Shown: in pieces, positions 10,960 to 21,057 of the stretch | How the letters are laid out: every line of letters begins with the position of its first letter | Position numbering within the stretch: position 1 is the first letter of the stretch | NCBI RefSeq assembly: GCF_022376445.1 | Contig: NW_025955348.1 | Location: 1-36,777, forward strand | Direction of reading: 5' to 3' | Source: Fomitopsis serialis | Lineage: Eukaryota > Basidiomycota > Agaricomycetes > Polyporales > Fomitopsidaceae | DNA length: 36,777 nucleotides | Made by a program: the position numbers and the translations under genes | The notes under the pieces: model-generated | Database searches by the model: none | Told to the model about the DNA's origin: nothing | The model's input: only the letters and a program-made list of their open reading frames with translations

Positions 10960-11781
10960 AGTCGACGCATGCAATCTCAGTTACCAAGTCAATCGCACTC
11001 GACGCGAAAGACAGCAGTTAGGAAGAGTTGGTGAGCTAGACTCGACCTTGACCTTGACGCCAGCTGCACATCATCAGGCTATCCGCATGATATCGATTAT
11101 ATGCAGGAGTCGACTTGTACAGGTCCCAGGAGGAGTGAAGACGAGACCACCTTGAAGCTGGCCTAGTCATGGCACTGGTGGCTGGCAAGCCCGTTTCGGT
11201 GGTGCTTACGTACATTCTACATCGCTCAGACGCCCGCCGCCTCTGTCGTCCAGTCGTTCATCACGCGTCACGGTCGTGATCAAGAGACGGCGGCGACGCG
11301 CAAGACACCAGAATTATCCTGCGAGAACTCTTCATGTTCCCTCTCCTCGGGACACGAAGCTTGCCTTGATCCTCCTCCCCCGAAGACGAAGAGGAATCCA
11401 ACACGCGTGGATTACGCCTCATCGCCGCCATGGATGGGCGACCTCTGCCTTCAACTTTATACGTCTTCATACGTCTTGGGTAGTATCGCCCTCCACTGTC
11501 GAGGTACGCTGTCAGCACTTTTACTACTGTGTTCAGCAGCTCAAGAGGTGATCAAGGCGGTCCTATCCAGCCATGACCACGTCACGTCATCCCTGGCCAT
11601 TCCGATATTGTCTGCGTCGCGTTCACAGCAGTCTGAAACCCACTTCCCTCCTTACTTGGGCTCTCGGTCAGGAATGCAAGTACGTCGACATCCAGCCTCA
11701 CTTTCTTCTCTCCCTTCACTACAATCACCACCCGCATAGCGCCCTCGCACCGCTGAAGCACCCGGTTCTCCTTCAAGCACT
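10960..11781. other. Intergenic between Z and Y, left arm
   Basis: Contains the Y promoter and leader. A minus-strand frame at 11518-11261 starting MLTAYLDSGG aligns only partly with the right arm (MRRN, SSSS and EDQGK are shared), so coding is not supported. Confidence 0.35.
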
Positions 11782-12658
11782 ATGGCGCCCATTACCCTCC
11801 CCTTCCATCCTGGCCATGTCTACGCCGCTCCTTTCGCCACCTCTTCTGCCACAGCTGCAACCGAAGACGCCGCATTCATTCTCACGCCGGGAAAATCAAG
11901 CTACTCGCTCGTCGGTATGGGTGTCGCGGCTTGGGTCGTCGTCTGCGTCGTCGTCGTCTGTATCTGGATCGAGCGTGCGAAGCGTGGACGGGCAGGACAA
12001 GACTGGGAAGGCGATGTCGGGAAGGGTTCGGGACGGGTGCAGCTATCTTCATCCCTGAAGCTCGCCTTGCGCCGCAGTGGCAAAGGGGACGATGGTGAGT
12101 CCCATTTCGGTATACGCGAAGTTACGTGACAAACCCCGTCTGCTAGATCGTGGACGTCCCACATCCAGTCTGAAGTCGGACAGCGCCATGTTTGCCAAGC
12201 CCCAATACGCTCTCCCGCTGAGGCCAAAGCCAGCGTACAACTCTCTTCCTCGTCTCGTGCGCTTCTCCCCTTCTCCCACGCCCACAGCAGCCCTCTCCAC
12301 CCCGGTCGCCACGCCCTCCTTCAGCGGCCACGGCAACGCATGCGCAGCTGGTGCACACTTCTGGGCGCCCTCATGGGCACTGAAGGCGGCGGAGGCCAAC
12401 GCACAGACGAAAGCTCGCCGCCTGGCGTTGCACTCTCCGACTGCGGGGTCGTTCTCTCCTTCAGGGATGTTCTCCCTCTCCAGCGTGTACTCGCCTTCGC
12501 TCTGTTCTTCTTCGCGGTCACTCTCGACTAACGGACGGACAACGCCTTCGACTAAGATGTGGACGACGCCGTCGACCTCACACGCGATCGACTTCCCCGA
12601 GGTGCCGGCGTCGATCGCTGCGCGGATCCGACGAGAGCCCTTCCCCATGAACGTCTGA
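11782..12658 (+). CDS. Orphan single-pass membrane protein family Y, left copy (2 exons, 274 aa)
   Basis: Exon 1 is 11782-12094, the intron is 12095-12146 (52 nt, GTGAGT...CTAG) and exon 2 is 12147-12658. The protein starts MAPITLPFHPG. It has a short Ala/Thr-rich outer segment, one membrane segment at about residues 41-63 (SLVGMGVAAWVVVCVVVVCIW) and a basic cluster ERAKRGR right after it, giving N-out, C-in topology. The cytoplasmic tail holds KPQYALPLRPKPAYNSLP and ends in a conserved IDFPEVPASIAARIRREPFPM. The tail end is nearly unchanged in the right copy, so it is probably the functional part. Y is convergent with X copy B. No known family. The MAPI start, topology and proline-rich tail recall W, without clear sequence homology. 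Confidence 0.8.
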
Positions 12659-13917
12659 ACTTTGAGCACAGTCGGATAACAGTTTGGACTCCCTAAATGC
12701 GGCCCTGCTGCGGGAGCTCCCAGCGCAATAAGGGCTGTGCGGGGGTTCAAGTAGGGCGCGAGGGTTTGAGCGGCTGGTGGGTGGGCGTGCTTGTGTGCGC
12801 GACTGGCGATTGGTGAGGCTGACGCGGATCTTTAGGGCTCTATCTGTTTTGCGTGGTGCATGTCGGGCGTCGCCGGGATGCGTTGTTCTGCGGTTCTCAA
12901 ACACCGTACGGCGGGACTGGCTGCTGGTGCTCTCGCCCTCGCTCTCACTATCATTTCTGTTCTCCCCCTTGCTCTCGACTCCCCTTGTCTTGGTTGCTCT
13001 CTTCGTCGTGTTGGTTCTGCGGTCTTGTGCGATTCTCTGGGCTTTCTGGACTCAAGCATGTGACACTTCGCTCTGCACCTTGCCGGAGCCCTTGTTCTGC
13101 ACGCTGTCGACACCACTTCTACAGGCTGCTCTATCTGCGTCAACATCTCCCGGTCTGTCGTCACGTCAACACACAGTGAAAACTTCACTCCGCGCATTGG
13201 CAAGCGGTCCCGTACTATAGCGGTCCTCAACATGCTGGATCTACTCTACGCGCGGAAAATATCTGGGCTTGCCGAACGTGATGCGCTTCGTTCTGGTGAC
13301 CTCTATGGAGTGCGCTCGAGTGCTGCAGTTCATAGTAGCTCTGTATAGCTGTGGGCGAATGATGTCCTGCGTGTTTAGCGTCATGCTTTTGAATAGGATC
13401 AATCGTCTTGTATGATCTCTTGTGCGCATATAAGGAGCCTTGCGTGTATCAATAGCACTATTGGCACCCTATTGAACCATCGTGAGCAGTAAGGTATCCT
13501 CACATTCTTGGCGGAGCGGTGTTTGGTCGTGGTCATGTACTGTAAATGCATGCAGTGAAATGCTAAGCGCGGTTCGAAAGATCTGAACAGAGTCAGATTT
13601 GTGCTCGGATCGGAGGTTGATACAAGGGAGAGTGATACATTCCTCTGATTCACTTTGATACATGGAGTGTCCCGCTGTCGAAACCACGTTCTCTGGACCG
13701 ATGATACAAGGTTACAAGACGAACGATATCAGAGGAGATGAAGAAGGCCGGGAATAAGAGAAAAGAGTACACGAGCCGAGACCATGACACAAGACGAACC
13801 ATGTCATACAAATCGAAATCCAAGGGCCTATTCTGAGTCCATGCTAATGTTCGGTTGCAGTACAGTACTTTGCGAAAGAGAGGAAAAGGTAGAAAAGGAG
13901 GAAAAGGGAAATGCGAG
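12659..13917. other. Intergenic between Y and X copy B, left arm
   Basis: Homologous to 27408-28661 of the right arm, but with many substitutions and indels. Frames open in one arm are closed or shifted in the other, so no gene is called. CGAAGCGCATCACGTTCGGC (reverse strand, ~13275) and GGGACCGCTTGCCAATGC (reverse strand, ~13205) are small islands of identity. Confidence 0.4.
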
Positions 13918-14013
13918 TCAAGCCTGTAGGATGCCCCCAACAGTCCTGACCCGCGCGATGAACGGCATGCCACGAACCCGCAGGGCATTACGAGTTCGCG
14001 ACATGTCGGACAT
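13918..14013 (-). repeat. Conserved X 3' element, copy B, with a 31-codon frame
   Basis: This block lies 120-215 nt beyond the X copy B stop, on the same strand. It contains ATG at 14013 and TGA at 13920-13918, and the frame begins MSDMSRTRNALRVRG and ends TVGGILQA. Copy C keeps the frame at the same length with a few changes; copy A does not. It is either a 3' untranslated element of the X transcript or a small peptide gene. Confidence 0.55.
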
Positions 14014-14131
14014 TAAGAAAGAAGTGGTGATACAAAAAGAACTTAAGACCGATACGAATAGATAGACGAATAATGATAGGGTGTGTGGCGTAGATGATTC
14101 GCCGTTGGTGGAGGGAGAACGCGGCGTGCGT

Positions 14132-16386
14132 CTAGTTCTCGGGCTCTGCAGACGGCCGCTGCGAGGCCGTCAGCAACGAGAAACATCAAAAGAGCCAAGA
14201 GAGCTCACCTCCAACCGTCCGCCCTCAGCCCACATTGCACGAAGGTTCTGCTGCAGGATCTTCCGTCCCTCCTGTGCGTGTCGAAGGGCAGCGTCTTCAC
14301 CCATCTCGTCGCGAAGCGCGCGCAGCTCGGCGTGGCGGTGGACCCGGCGCTTCCAGAGACCGAACATCTGTAGGCCAGGCTGTTGGCGGCGCAAGAGGCG
14401 CTTCGCGTATCTCATCGTGGTCTCAGGAACGTCCTGAAAGAGCGGATTCAGTATAAAACGTGGAGCGAAAACAGAAGGATGCTCACCTCCTCGATGATAG
14501 ACGCCATCGTGAGAGGTCCACTCGAGGGACCGGGGCGGGCCTCCATCCCCGTCATCGCACTGAACGTACGAGGGCGAGTGGCCGAGCGAACTAGAGCGAG
14601 GGGCCCGTCCGGCAGGATGAGCAGAAGAGGACGAAGAGCCAAGCGCGGCATCGGGGTGAAGTTCGCGAGGTCGTATGCGATCATCGGGCGAGGGCCACCC
14701 ATCAACGCGTGATCCTGGGTAGCCGCCTTGCAAGGCTCACGAACAGTCTCCTGAATGGGAGCCTCGATAGGATCGACGTCCGCCTCGGTGGGCACTGGCT
14801 TGACGGCGGGACGGTGGAGGCGGCGCTTCGAGAGGCCGAGTAGCTGAAGGCCGGGCTGCTGGCGTCGCAGGAGGCGCTTCGCGTATCCCATCGTCGTAGC
14901 AGGCACGTCCTAATAAAAAGCAGCGTCAGCATCGACAACGGCAGAAGGAAAAGGCGACTGACCTCTTCAATGAGAGACACCATGTTTGAAGGTCCGCTCG
15001 ACTTAGGAGCGGCGCGGCGTGCCTCCATGAACGTCATCGCGCTGAACGTGCGCGAACGGGTGGCCGAGCGAGGAATGGCGACAGGCGTGGGGACTGGACC
15101 GTCCCAGAAGACGACGAGCAAAGGCCGAAGAGCCAGACGTGGAGCGGGGGTGTAGTTCGCGAGGTCGTATGCAATGAGCGGACGAGGACCGCCGATGAGC
15201 GCGTGGTCCTGGCTGCTGGCCCTGCGAAGCTGCCGAATGGTCTTCCGAGTGAGGCCGGCCATGCGCTGGACGTGATCGTCCGCCGGCATTCCCTTGAGTG
15301 AAGCCATAAAGAGCTGTTGAAGACCTATGTCAGCCAAGTGCTGTGAAGAGGGGAGAACCAACTCACCATCGACGAATATAGGCTACGCATGACGAACCCG
15401 AACATGGCAGGCAACCCGAGGTGACCCACGAGAGAAGTCCACCGCGCCGTCCTAACAGGCTCGAGAGTAGCGACGGCGACATACGCGATGACCATGGTGT
15501 AGAAAAGGACAAGCGCGTGTGCTGTCCGACGAGAACCGGCGTGGTGACGATCCTGGAAGCCTTCGACGACCGTACGCGCGATCTTGACGGCGTACGGTGT
15601 CTCAGATGTGGAAGCAGAGCTGCTGTCTTCGATCTCGGGTGGTGATGGATTTCTCCGCGGTCGCTCGGCCCAGAGACAGGTCCTCAAGGTTTGCGGGACC
15701 CAAACGATGATGTCTCCGGGAGGCCGCACGATCAAATCCGTTGTCCAATCCGCGAGATCGAAGATAGGTGGCACGATGATGTCCGTCGTTGTGCTCCACT
15801 TGCGTACGTCTTCCTGGAAGCCGGTCAGCAGGGCCGCATATGGGTCACCTGGGTCGTCGACGAAGGCGTCAGGGAAGAGGGGAACCGGGTCGGTGTCTGT
15901 GGTGACTGGGATGAACCGCCGACTGCACCGAAGGACCATGATCAGCACTTGAATTTGGGACAACGAGCGGGGGGACGCACCTGGTGTCATACATAAACCA
16001 TGCCGCATCGGAGGCCATGTCACCTATGCCCCGAAGACGCCCGTAAACGCCTCTCCGACTCCACTGTGCATGCTGTCGGAGACCATGTTGCCTATGCCTG
16101 CGAACGCGTCTCCGGCGATGCCTGTGAATCTGTCTCCGACAACGCTGTGAACGGCGTTAGAACGAGGCCAGTCGTCGCCAACCGTGATCACGTACCTAAG
16201 CGAGCCGGATACATGGTCGAAGAAGGACTCGACCCTGTCGACCATGAGCGGGCAGGCAGTGCCGAGGCCAGATATCGGTTGCGGCGCGAGGCCCCCACCT
16301 CCGCCAAGTCGACAATAGATGTACGACTTGGGGTTGAGGGCTAGTGCACCGGCGGTGACGAGGATCGCGCCGAGGTTGATGAACAT
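14132..16386 (-). CDS. Orphan membrane protein family X, copy B (frame broken in exon 2)
   Basis: Exon for exon almost identical to copy C, introns included. It starts MFINLGAILVTAG at 16386 and ends after a last exon RPSAEPEN at 14132. The tandem domains DHALIGGPRPLIAYDL and DHALMGGPRPMIAYDL are present, each followed by an intron after IEE. As in copy A, exon 2 has a four-G tract and stops after GVFGA. Skipping this phase 2-2 exon would restore a long open frame (~590 aa); without skipping only ~120 residues are made. The ATG in the leader (~16460) opens a frame overlapping the X start out of frame. Because downstream exons are preserved without stops, either the skipped form is made or the break is recent. 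Function unknown. Confidence 0.75.
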
Positions 16387-16477
16387 GTTGATGTTGCTAT
16401 GAGTGAGAATGCGAGTAGCTCGAGGGGCGAGGGACGCCTAGGGGAGGAATGGGGAGACATAGCGGTGCGGCCAGGCG

Positions 16478-16577
16478 TATTTATATGTTTGCGGGGATGG
16501 TGTTGGGCGTTGTTTATCGCATTAAACGGACTGTGTACGTGACCGCGTCAGGACGCGTCGCGACGCGCGACGCGACC
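16478..16577 (-). promoter_or_regulatory. X copy B promoter: TATA box and ACGCGT palindromes
   Basis: CATATAAATA on the reverse strand of 16478-16487 lies ~100 nt upstream of the X start. ACGCGT at 16553-16558 sits inside a GC-rich run of ACGCG half-sites up to ~16577. The arrangement matches copies A and C. Confidence 0.6.
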
Positions 16578-16750
16578 GACGCTTTCCTAATCTGGATGGC
16601 AGGGTCAGTTCGATTTCTGTCAGGACGCTCCTTGTCCCCATACCACACCCATCCTGCACGGCCGTGCCTCTCCCCCGCGCCTGTCTGCCTGGCCCCGAGA
16701 ATCCCATCGTCGTGCAATGGCCTTCCGACAGCAGGAGACATATGCGATGT

Positions 16751-17262
16751 GTATTTTCTATGCGCACCACGTATTCGAAGTCGCTAACCTGGCTTGAAGA
16801 ACGCATATATGCGCCCGGTCAAGCGCATGACCCCCACGGCGTATTCCTCACCACATCGGCAGAGCCAGTACCAAGGCTCGTAATATGCGCGCCTGCTCGT
16901 GTATCTGCAAGTAGATGATATAGAACAAAGATACGGAGCTATGAACCTCTGAATACTCACCAACACTCTTCGCCCGGCTTCTGAACTTGGAGCCGCGTAA
17001 CATCTGGACTTGGACTCCCAAAGCGGCGTCCCTGTGCATCTCGTACGTCGTCCTGCCCGAGCACTGTGAGCTCCGTAACACGGCATACCCTGATAACAGC
17101 CTCAGGAATTCGCTCATTCTTCTGGTTAGGTACTGGGTCGGTGTCCCACGGGGAGGCAGTGAGTGTTCAAGTACATCGTGGAAGCAGACCTGCATGCGCC
17201 TCGGATGTACGGTAAAGATGCGATCTCAGGCGCTTCGCGGACGCAAAATACGACCTTCGTCC
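16751..17262. other. Spacer edge next to the left arm
   Basis: A frame at 16987-17160 (NIWTWTPKAASLCISYVVLPEHC) ends at a GTGAGTGTTC donor 40-50 nt before the conserved block. It may be a decayed exon, but I could not align it to copies 1 or 3. Confidence 0.3.
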
Positions 17263-17270
17263 GCCTTATC
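17208..17270 (+). repeat. X-associated upstream block, copy 2 (interrupted by a transposon)
   Basis: Matches 7555-7625 and the reverse strand of ~24025-24095. The block is split: it continues at 18377-18420 after the 1106-bp insertion. Rejoining across one copy of GCCTTATC gives the uninterrupted order seen in copy 1 (CCGCCGTTATC, ACGTTGCCGGCGGCTAAT). Confidence 0.7.
17263..17270. repeat. 8-bp target site duplication, left
   Basis: GCCTTATC, identical to 18377-18384 at the other end of the element. Confidence 0.85.
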
Positions 17271-17298
17271 AGGACCCCCGAAAATTGGCTGAAAGGCC
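17271..17298 (+). repeat. Left terminal inverted repeat
   Basis: 28 bp, an exact reverse complement of 18349-18376. Starts AGGACCCCCG and ends GAAAGGCC. Confidence 0.9.
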
Positions 17299-18348
17299 TG
17301 AGCCTAATCCAGACAGATTTTGGATAATTTTAGGCCTTGGCCGGATCGGAATCCAGACAAAAAGCTCCATTTGGTGGTCATGCCCGATCTCTTAGTCCAG
17401 ACATTTCCCTGATAGTAGATCTGGTCGGATACCTGTCCAGACAAGTACATAGAGATACACGGTGGCGCCGCTGGTGTCTTATGTGTAAATATTCGGTGCC
17501 TAAAATGATTCATCCTTACGTGTAATATGTTGGTAATATGTGTTTCGATTTACGAGCAAACTCCGTATGGCAATGCCTGACTGGCGACTTGCTGTCTGTT
17601 AAGTTCAGCAAACGTACGGACTCAATGCAAGGTGACATCATCCAAGAGAAGCACCATGTAATGCCAGCCATGCAGTTGGTTAGAATTGATTGTATGGTCC
17701 CGGAGAATTCAATACAGTCTATGCCTTTCACTCAATGACACAGAAATACATACAAATAGTAACCTAGGAAGAGGATTAGTAGACTATGTAGTTTGACTGT
17801 CACCGTCGAGAATGCTCTCCAGAGCCCTAGAAGAGCAATACAGACAAAAAAATCGGTTTTATAGAGGCCTGATCCATCAATCCAGACAAAAAATACGAAT
17901 TTGAAGGCCTGATCCAGCAATCCAGACAAAATTGTAAAATCTGAGGCATGATTCCGTAATCCAGACAATTAAGGTATCATGACCGACATGCCGGATGGCA
18001 ATAGAGAGTTTTGGCAGCAACTGTGAAAGTTCACGCCACCACCAGACCACAGCTCCGACACCACCGATCTCTGTCAGATCTGCGGTGGGCGTGACACGGG
18101 CGTTACCGGCCAGCCCGCCCTCCCGAGCGTCGTCCGTGAGCGAATTGCCATGAATAGTAGGAGTGTCACGGCCCGTCACTCGGCGTCACACTCTCGACCA
18201 GCCCCACGGAGCCCCACCACCACCAGACCTCAGCTCCACCTCCACCGTTCAATTCAACTTCAACAGTTGTTTCCAAAACTCTCTAATCCAGACATTTTGG
18301 CGTTCGGACGTCCAGACGTTTTTGCCAAAATCTGGGAGTCCCGGATCT

Positions 18349-18376
18349 GGCCTTTCAGCCAATTTTCGGGGGTCCT
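18349..18376 (-). repeat. Right terminal inverted repeat
   Basis: 28 bp, reverse complement of 17271-17298, directly followed by the second GCCTTATC at 18377-18384. Confidence 0.9.
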
Positions 18377-18384
18377 GCCTTATC

Positions 18385-19851
18385 GCCGAGGCCACCTTGC
18401 CGTCGGCTAATACCTTCCTCCCGCAGGAGTCCCGCTCCTCCAGTGAGCATTCCCCAGGACCTCAGCTTTCGAGCTTCACCTTCTTTCACTCTGCTGCCTC
18501 TTGAAATGCAACTTTGTCGCGGAACAAATTGAGCATGCTTCTTCGGATTCGATCATTGGAATCGACTCGGCCGAGCAAGCACCCATGTCCGACACTACCT
18601 GGCAGGCAGCGCAGTCATTGATTGCCTGTATACAGCCAGGGCAACAATGAACATTCTAAGGATTCCTTTATGCATAAAGCTGCGTCTTTCATTGTTGACA
18701 CCGGCCATCTGTGAATTGGCGAATACTAGTCTGCCGGGAAAGCTGCCGGTGCTGTGCTCAGCCAAGTGCGTGTTTTATCATTCCATTCGGTCTCTTCTCG
18801 CCCCGTCCTCTGGATCTGAACGATATCTTGCCAGATACCAGACAAATCTAGCCTAGGATATAACCGGCCAGTGAGCATCTGTTAGTCTGTGTCCCGGCCT
18901 ACCATAGTTGACTGTAGTCGAGGGCGATGAAGTGTGGGGAAAGAATGTGCCCGGGCCTACCGTTGTATGGCCAGTCAGGTTTGCAGAGTATGTTTGTGGT
19001 GCAAGCGTATGACACCAGTCAATGATCGTATGATCAATGGATGCCTTTCCGCAGGATTTACGGGCGCTGGTAAAGCTAGAGCGGACGTCGAACATCGCCT
19101 GTGGCGCAAGAATAGCGAGGGTCGCTAAACCGCAGCGACGACCTATAACATGTGATGTAAATGCATAACAGGACGTCGGAGGCAACCACAGTGATGGGAC
19201 AGATGGTGAGAGCCAACGAGAGAGCGAGAATTCGAACACCGACGGTATGTTTATGCTTTTCAACCTAGAAGGGGGGGTCTGACCCCCCTTCCAGATTAAG
19301 GTTTAGAACGTGGGTGCCGGAGTTCGAGAGGACGACAAGCGAGAAGGGCCGACGTGCCGGGGAGGTTTAGAGCGTGAATCTAGGATAGAACGCGCTGTAA
19401 ACCTCTGCGTGAAGGCATTCAATGACGCAGGCTTAGCGTGCTACCAGAGACACTGTCCATGTACTAGTACATATCAAGAGGAGCATTGATGCAGCTGATA
19501 CAGTATGGGAGACAGAGGGCGCTCGAGACAGCAGGACTTCTACCTAACAATACCTCAGAGAAAATTAACCGATAGTACCAAGACTGCGAATAGCGAAATG
19601 AAGGCATACAATGATACATTTAGCGGAAAGTAGCGATACAGAGGGCCTAGGTGAGTCATGACCAATCCGAATGGAAGAGAGGCGGTGATACTTTTTGGAC
19701 ATTCAGGGGATATAGTGTTGGTAGCGCCTGCGCCACGAAGACGGCATGGAAGGCGGGATGCCAATGCACACGGCAGTGCAAGAACATCGAGGAAGACCGA
19801 TGGACCTGGCCCACCACCCTCCAAGCCGGGGAGAACGAGACAACCTCAGCT
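18385..19851. other. Spacer between the transposon and the C2H2 gene
   Basis: No supported gene. The region up to ~18430 completes the interrupted block. A G/C-tract palindrome lies at 19268-19291. The 3' flank of the C2H2 gene is probably 19560-19851. Confidence 0.4.
19268..19291. repeat. Near-perfect palindrome with G7/C6 arms
   Basis: GAAGGGGGGGTC (19268-19279) pairs with GACCCCCCTTC (19281-19291) around a single T, with one extra G. It could form a hairpin. No oligo-T run follows, and in a fungal nuclear genome it is not a bacterial-type terminator. Confidence 0.6.
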
Positions 19852-21057
19852 TTACTTGTTAGGACGCTGAGGGCAATGGTCCCGTTTGTGCCGGGCAAGC
19901 GAGTCTGCCCGACCGATCACGTTGTGGCAGTATTCGCACTCCTGTGCGGTGCTCTTCAGGTGCACCGACGCGATATGCTTGGCAAAGCTCGCGGCGTCGA
20001 GCTCGCGGCCACATACATTCGCAGGACCGTCGTCCCACATGCATGTCCTGCGGTCCTTGTGAGACGTCCCGGATAGATCGCCGTGCCAATCGCGGAGGTG
20101 GCGCTTGATCCCAGCAGTGGAAATGTCATCCAGGAGAACGTTACAGCCAATCCAACGACATGGGATGCGAGGAATGGGATCCGCTGGTGGGAAGGGGATG
20201 GACTCCGGGACCGAGGGCATACCGGTAAGTTGGTACGGAGAAATGGAATGATAGCCCGAAGACGATGAGGACGCAGGGGACCCGGGCGAGGTTGCATAAT
20301 GCGGGCTTTGAAAGGGCAGGGACATGTCCCGGTATTGATCGGCATATGTGGTCGGTGTGTAGGCAGTGTTATGATTGATGTTTGTGGCCCCGGCGTCTGA
20401 CCAGTACGACGGAGGCGCTCGCCTGGAAGACAGTCGTTAGGCAGTGCTGCGAGTACCAGAGTATCCACTGTGACGTACGCAATTGCCCCCGGAATATGCG
20501 ATGCAGCAGTCGAATACAACGTGTGCGCAGCCTCGGCACGCGGATACCTTCGTCAGCGGCGGTGGTCAGGCGCATGTCCACTTCATCCAGTATCGCGACT
20601 CACCGAGAGTCATACGTATTGCCATACGCAGCTGGGAATCCGTACGAATTTTGCGTCGCTTCACTGCCTCTAGATCCATCCGTGAGTTATGAACTGGAGG
20701 GGCAGTAAGATCCGACGAGAGTCACTCACTGAGTAAAAGGACGAGAATACGAGGCAGCCTCGCCGCCCGTTGATAGTGCGAGAGCACTAACAGTAGGTTC
20801 ATGAGTTCTCGACGCACACGCAATGACACATGGACTTACGGTGGTAAGTGACGGGTATAATCGTTGGCGCCTCGCGTGCACGTAGGCACTGAATTGCTGG
20901 AGAAGAGCAGTTGTCAGTGCTGAAAGACGGGAAGTGTCGGGTGTTCGATGACGTACAGCGTCGACGGTGGTGTAGACCATCGTCCAGCGGTCGGTGGGTG
21001 AGCCATGCCGGCACGATTCGCATCCGGATGCTGGTGGTAATCCCGCTGGGAACTCAT
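19852..21057 (-). CDS. C2H2 zinc-finger protein, probable transcription factor (5 exons, 283 aa)
   Basis: Exons 21057-20957, 20896-20840, 20786-20730, 20669-20604 and 20422-19852 join in frame (852 nt with stop). Introns are 60, 53, 60 and 181 nt. The N-terminal ~175 residues are Ser/Pro/Tyr/Gln-rich and disordered, starting MSSQRDYHQHPD. Three zinc-binding modules follow: CRWIGC with H202 and H207, CMWDDGPANVC with H243 and H248, and the canonical CEYCHNVIGRADSLARHKRDH (C256, C259, H272, H276). The protein ends seven residues later. The first two modules have long loops, as in many basidiomycete C2H2 regulators; the last is a classical DNA-binding finger. It is presumably a nuclear regulator. 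It is the only well supported gene between the repeat arms. The long last intron could hide a small exon. Confidence 0.85.

Larger units (their letters stand above)
9820..16750 (+). repeat. Left arm of a ~7 kb inverted repeat
   Basis: Sequence here matches the reverse complement of ~24545-31490 in the same gene order: Z, Y, X copy B, X promoter. The outer limit is seen where GCGGAAATGTTCACG (~9838) matches the reverse complement of ~31465. The inner limit is near 16750, where CATCGTCGTGCAA (~16706) matches its counterpart at ~24600. By eye, identity is highest from ~13850 to ~16450 and much lower elsewhere. Confidence 0.9.
17271..18376. mobile_element. Non-autonomous DNA transposon (1106 bp) with 28-bp TIRs
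   Basis: The ends are perfect 28-bp terminal inverted repeats (17271-17298 and 18349-18376), beginning AGGACCCCCGAAAATTGGC. Flanks are the perfect 8-bp duplication GCCTTATC. An 8-bp duplication is typical of hAT and of Zisupton/KDZ-type transposons; the ends do not decide between them. No transposase-like frame exists inside, so it must be mobilised in trans. Subterminal regions carry repeats of TCCAGACA in one orientation, about four within 17310-17445 and about five within 17840-18330, as expected for transposase-binding sites. Two paralogous unoccupied sites in the same window confirm the boundaries. Confidence 0.88.

Noticed and set aside
10371..10970. 199-aa minus-strand frame in the left arm
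   Set aside because: The right arm has frame-shifting indels relative to it in the upstream part; only the last ~90 residues stay open in both arms, which is reported as uncertain.
12832..13233. 133-aa arginine-rich minus-strand frame in the left arm
   Set aside because: The right-arm counterpart is short and shifted, with many indels, so conservation does not support coding.
17538..17738. Possible transposase fragment inside the inserted element
   Set aside because: Frames inside are under 80 codons with no recognisable catalytic motif; the element is treated as non-autonomous.
17310..17960. CRISPR-like array from the repeated TCCAGACA
   Set aside because: Repeats are only 8-10 nt with irregular spacing and lie in the subterminal regions of a transposon.
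18853..19263. 136-aa minus-strand frame in the spacer
   Set aside because: No domain, no splice partners and no paralogue; length is compatible with chance in GC-rich DNA.
19268..19291. Rho-independent-like terminator
   Set aside because: The organism is eukaryotic and no T run follows; it is listed only as a palindrome.
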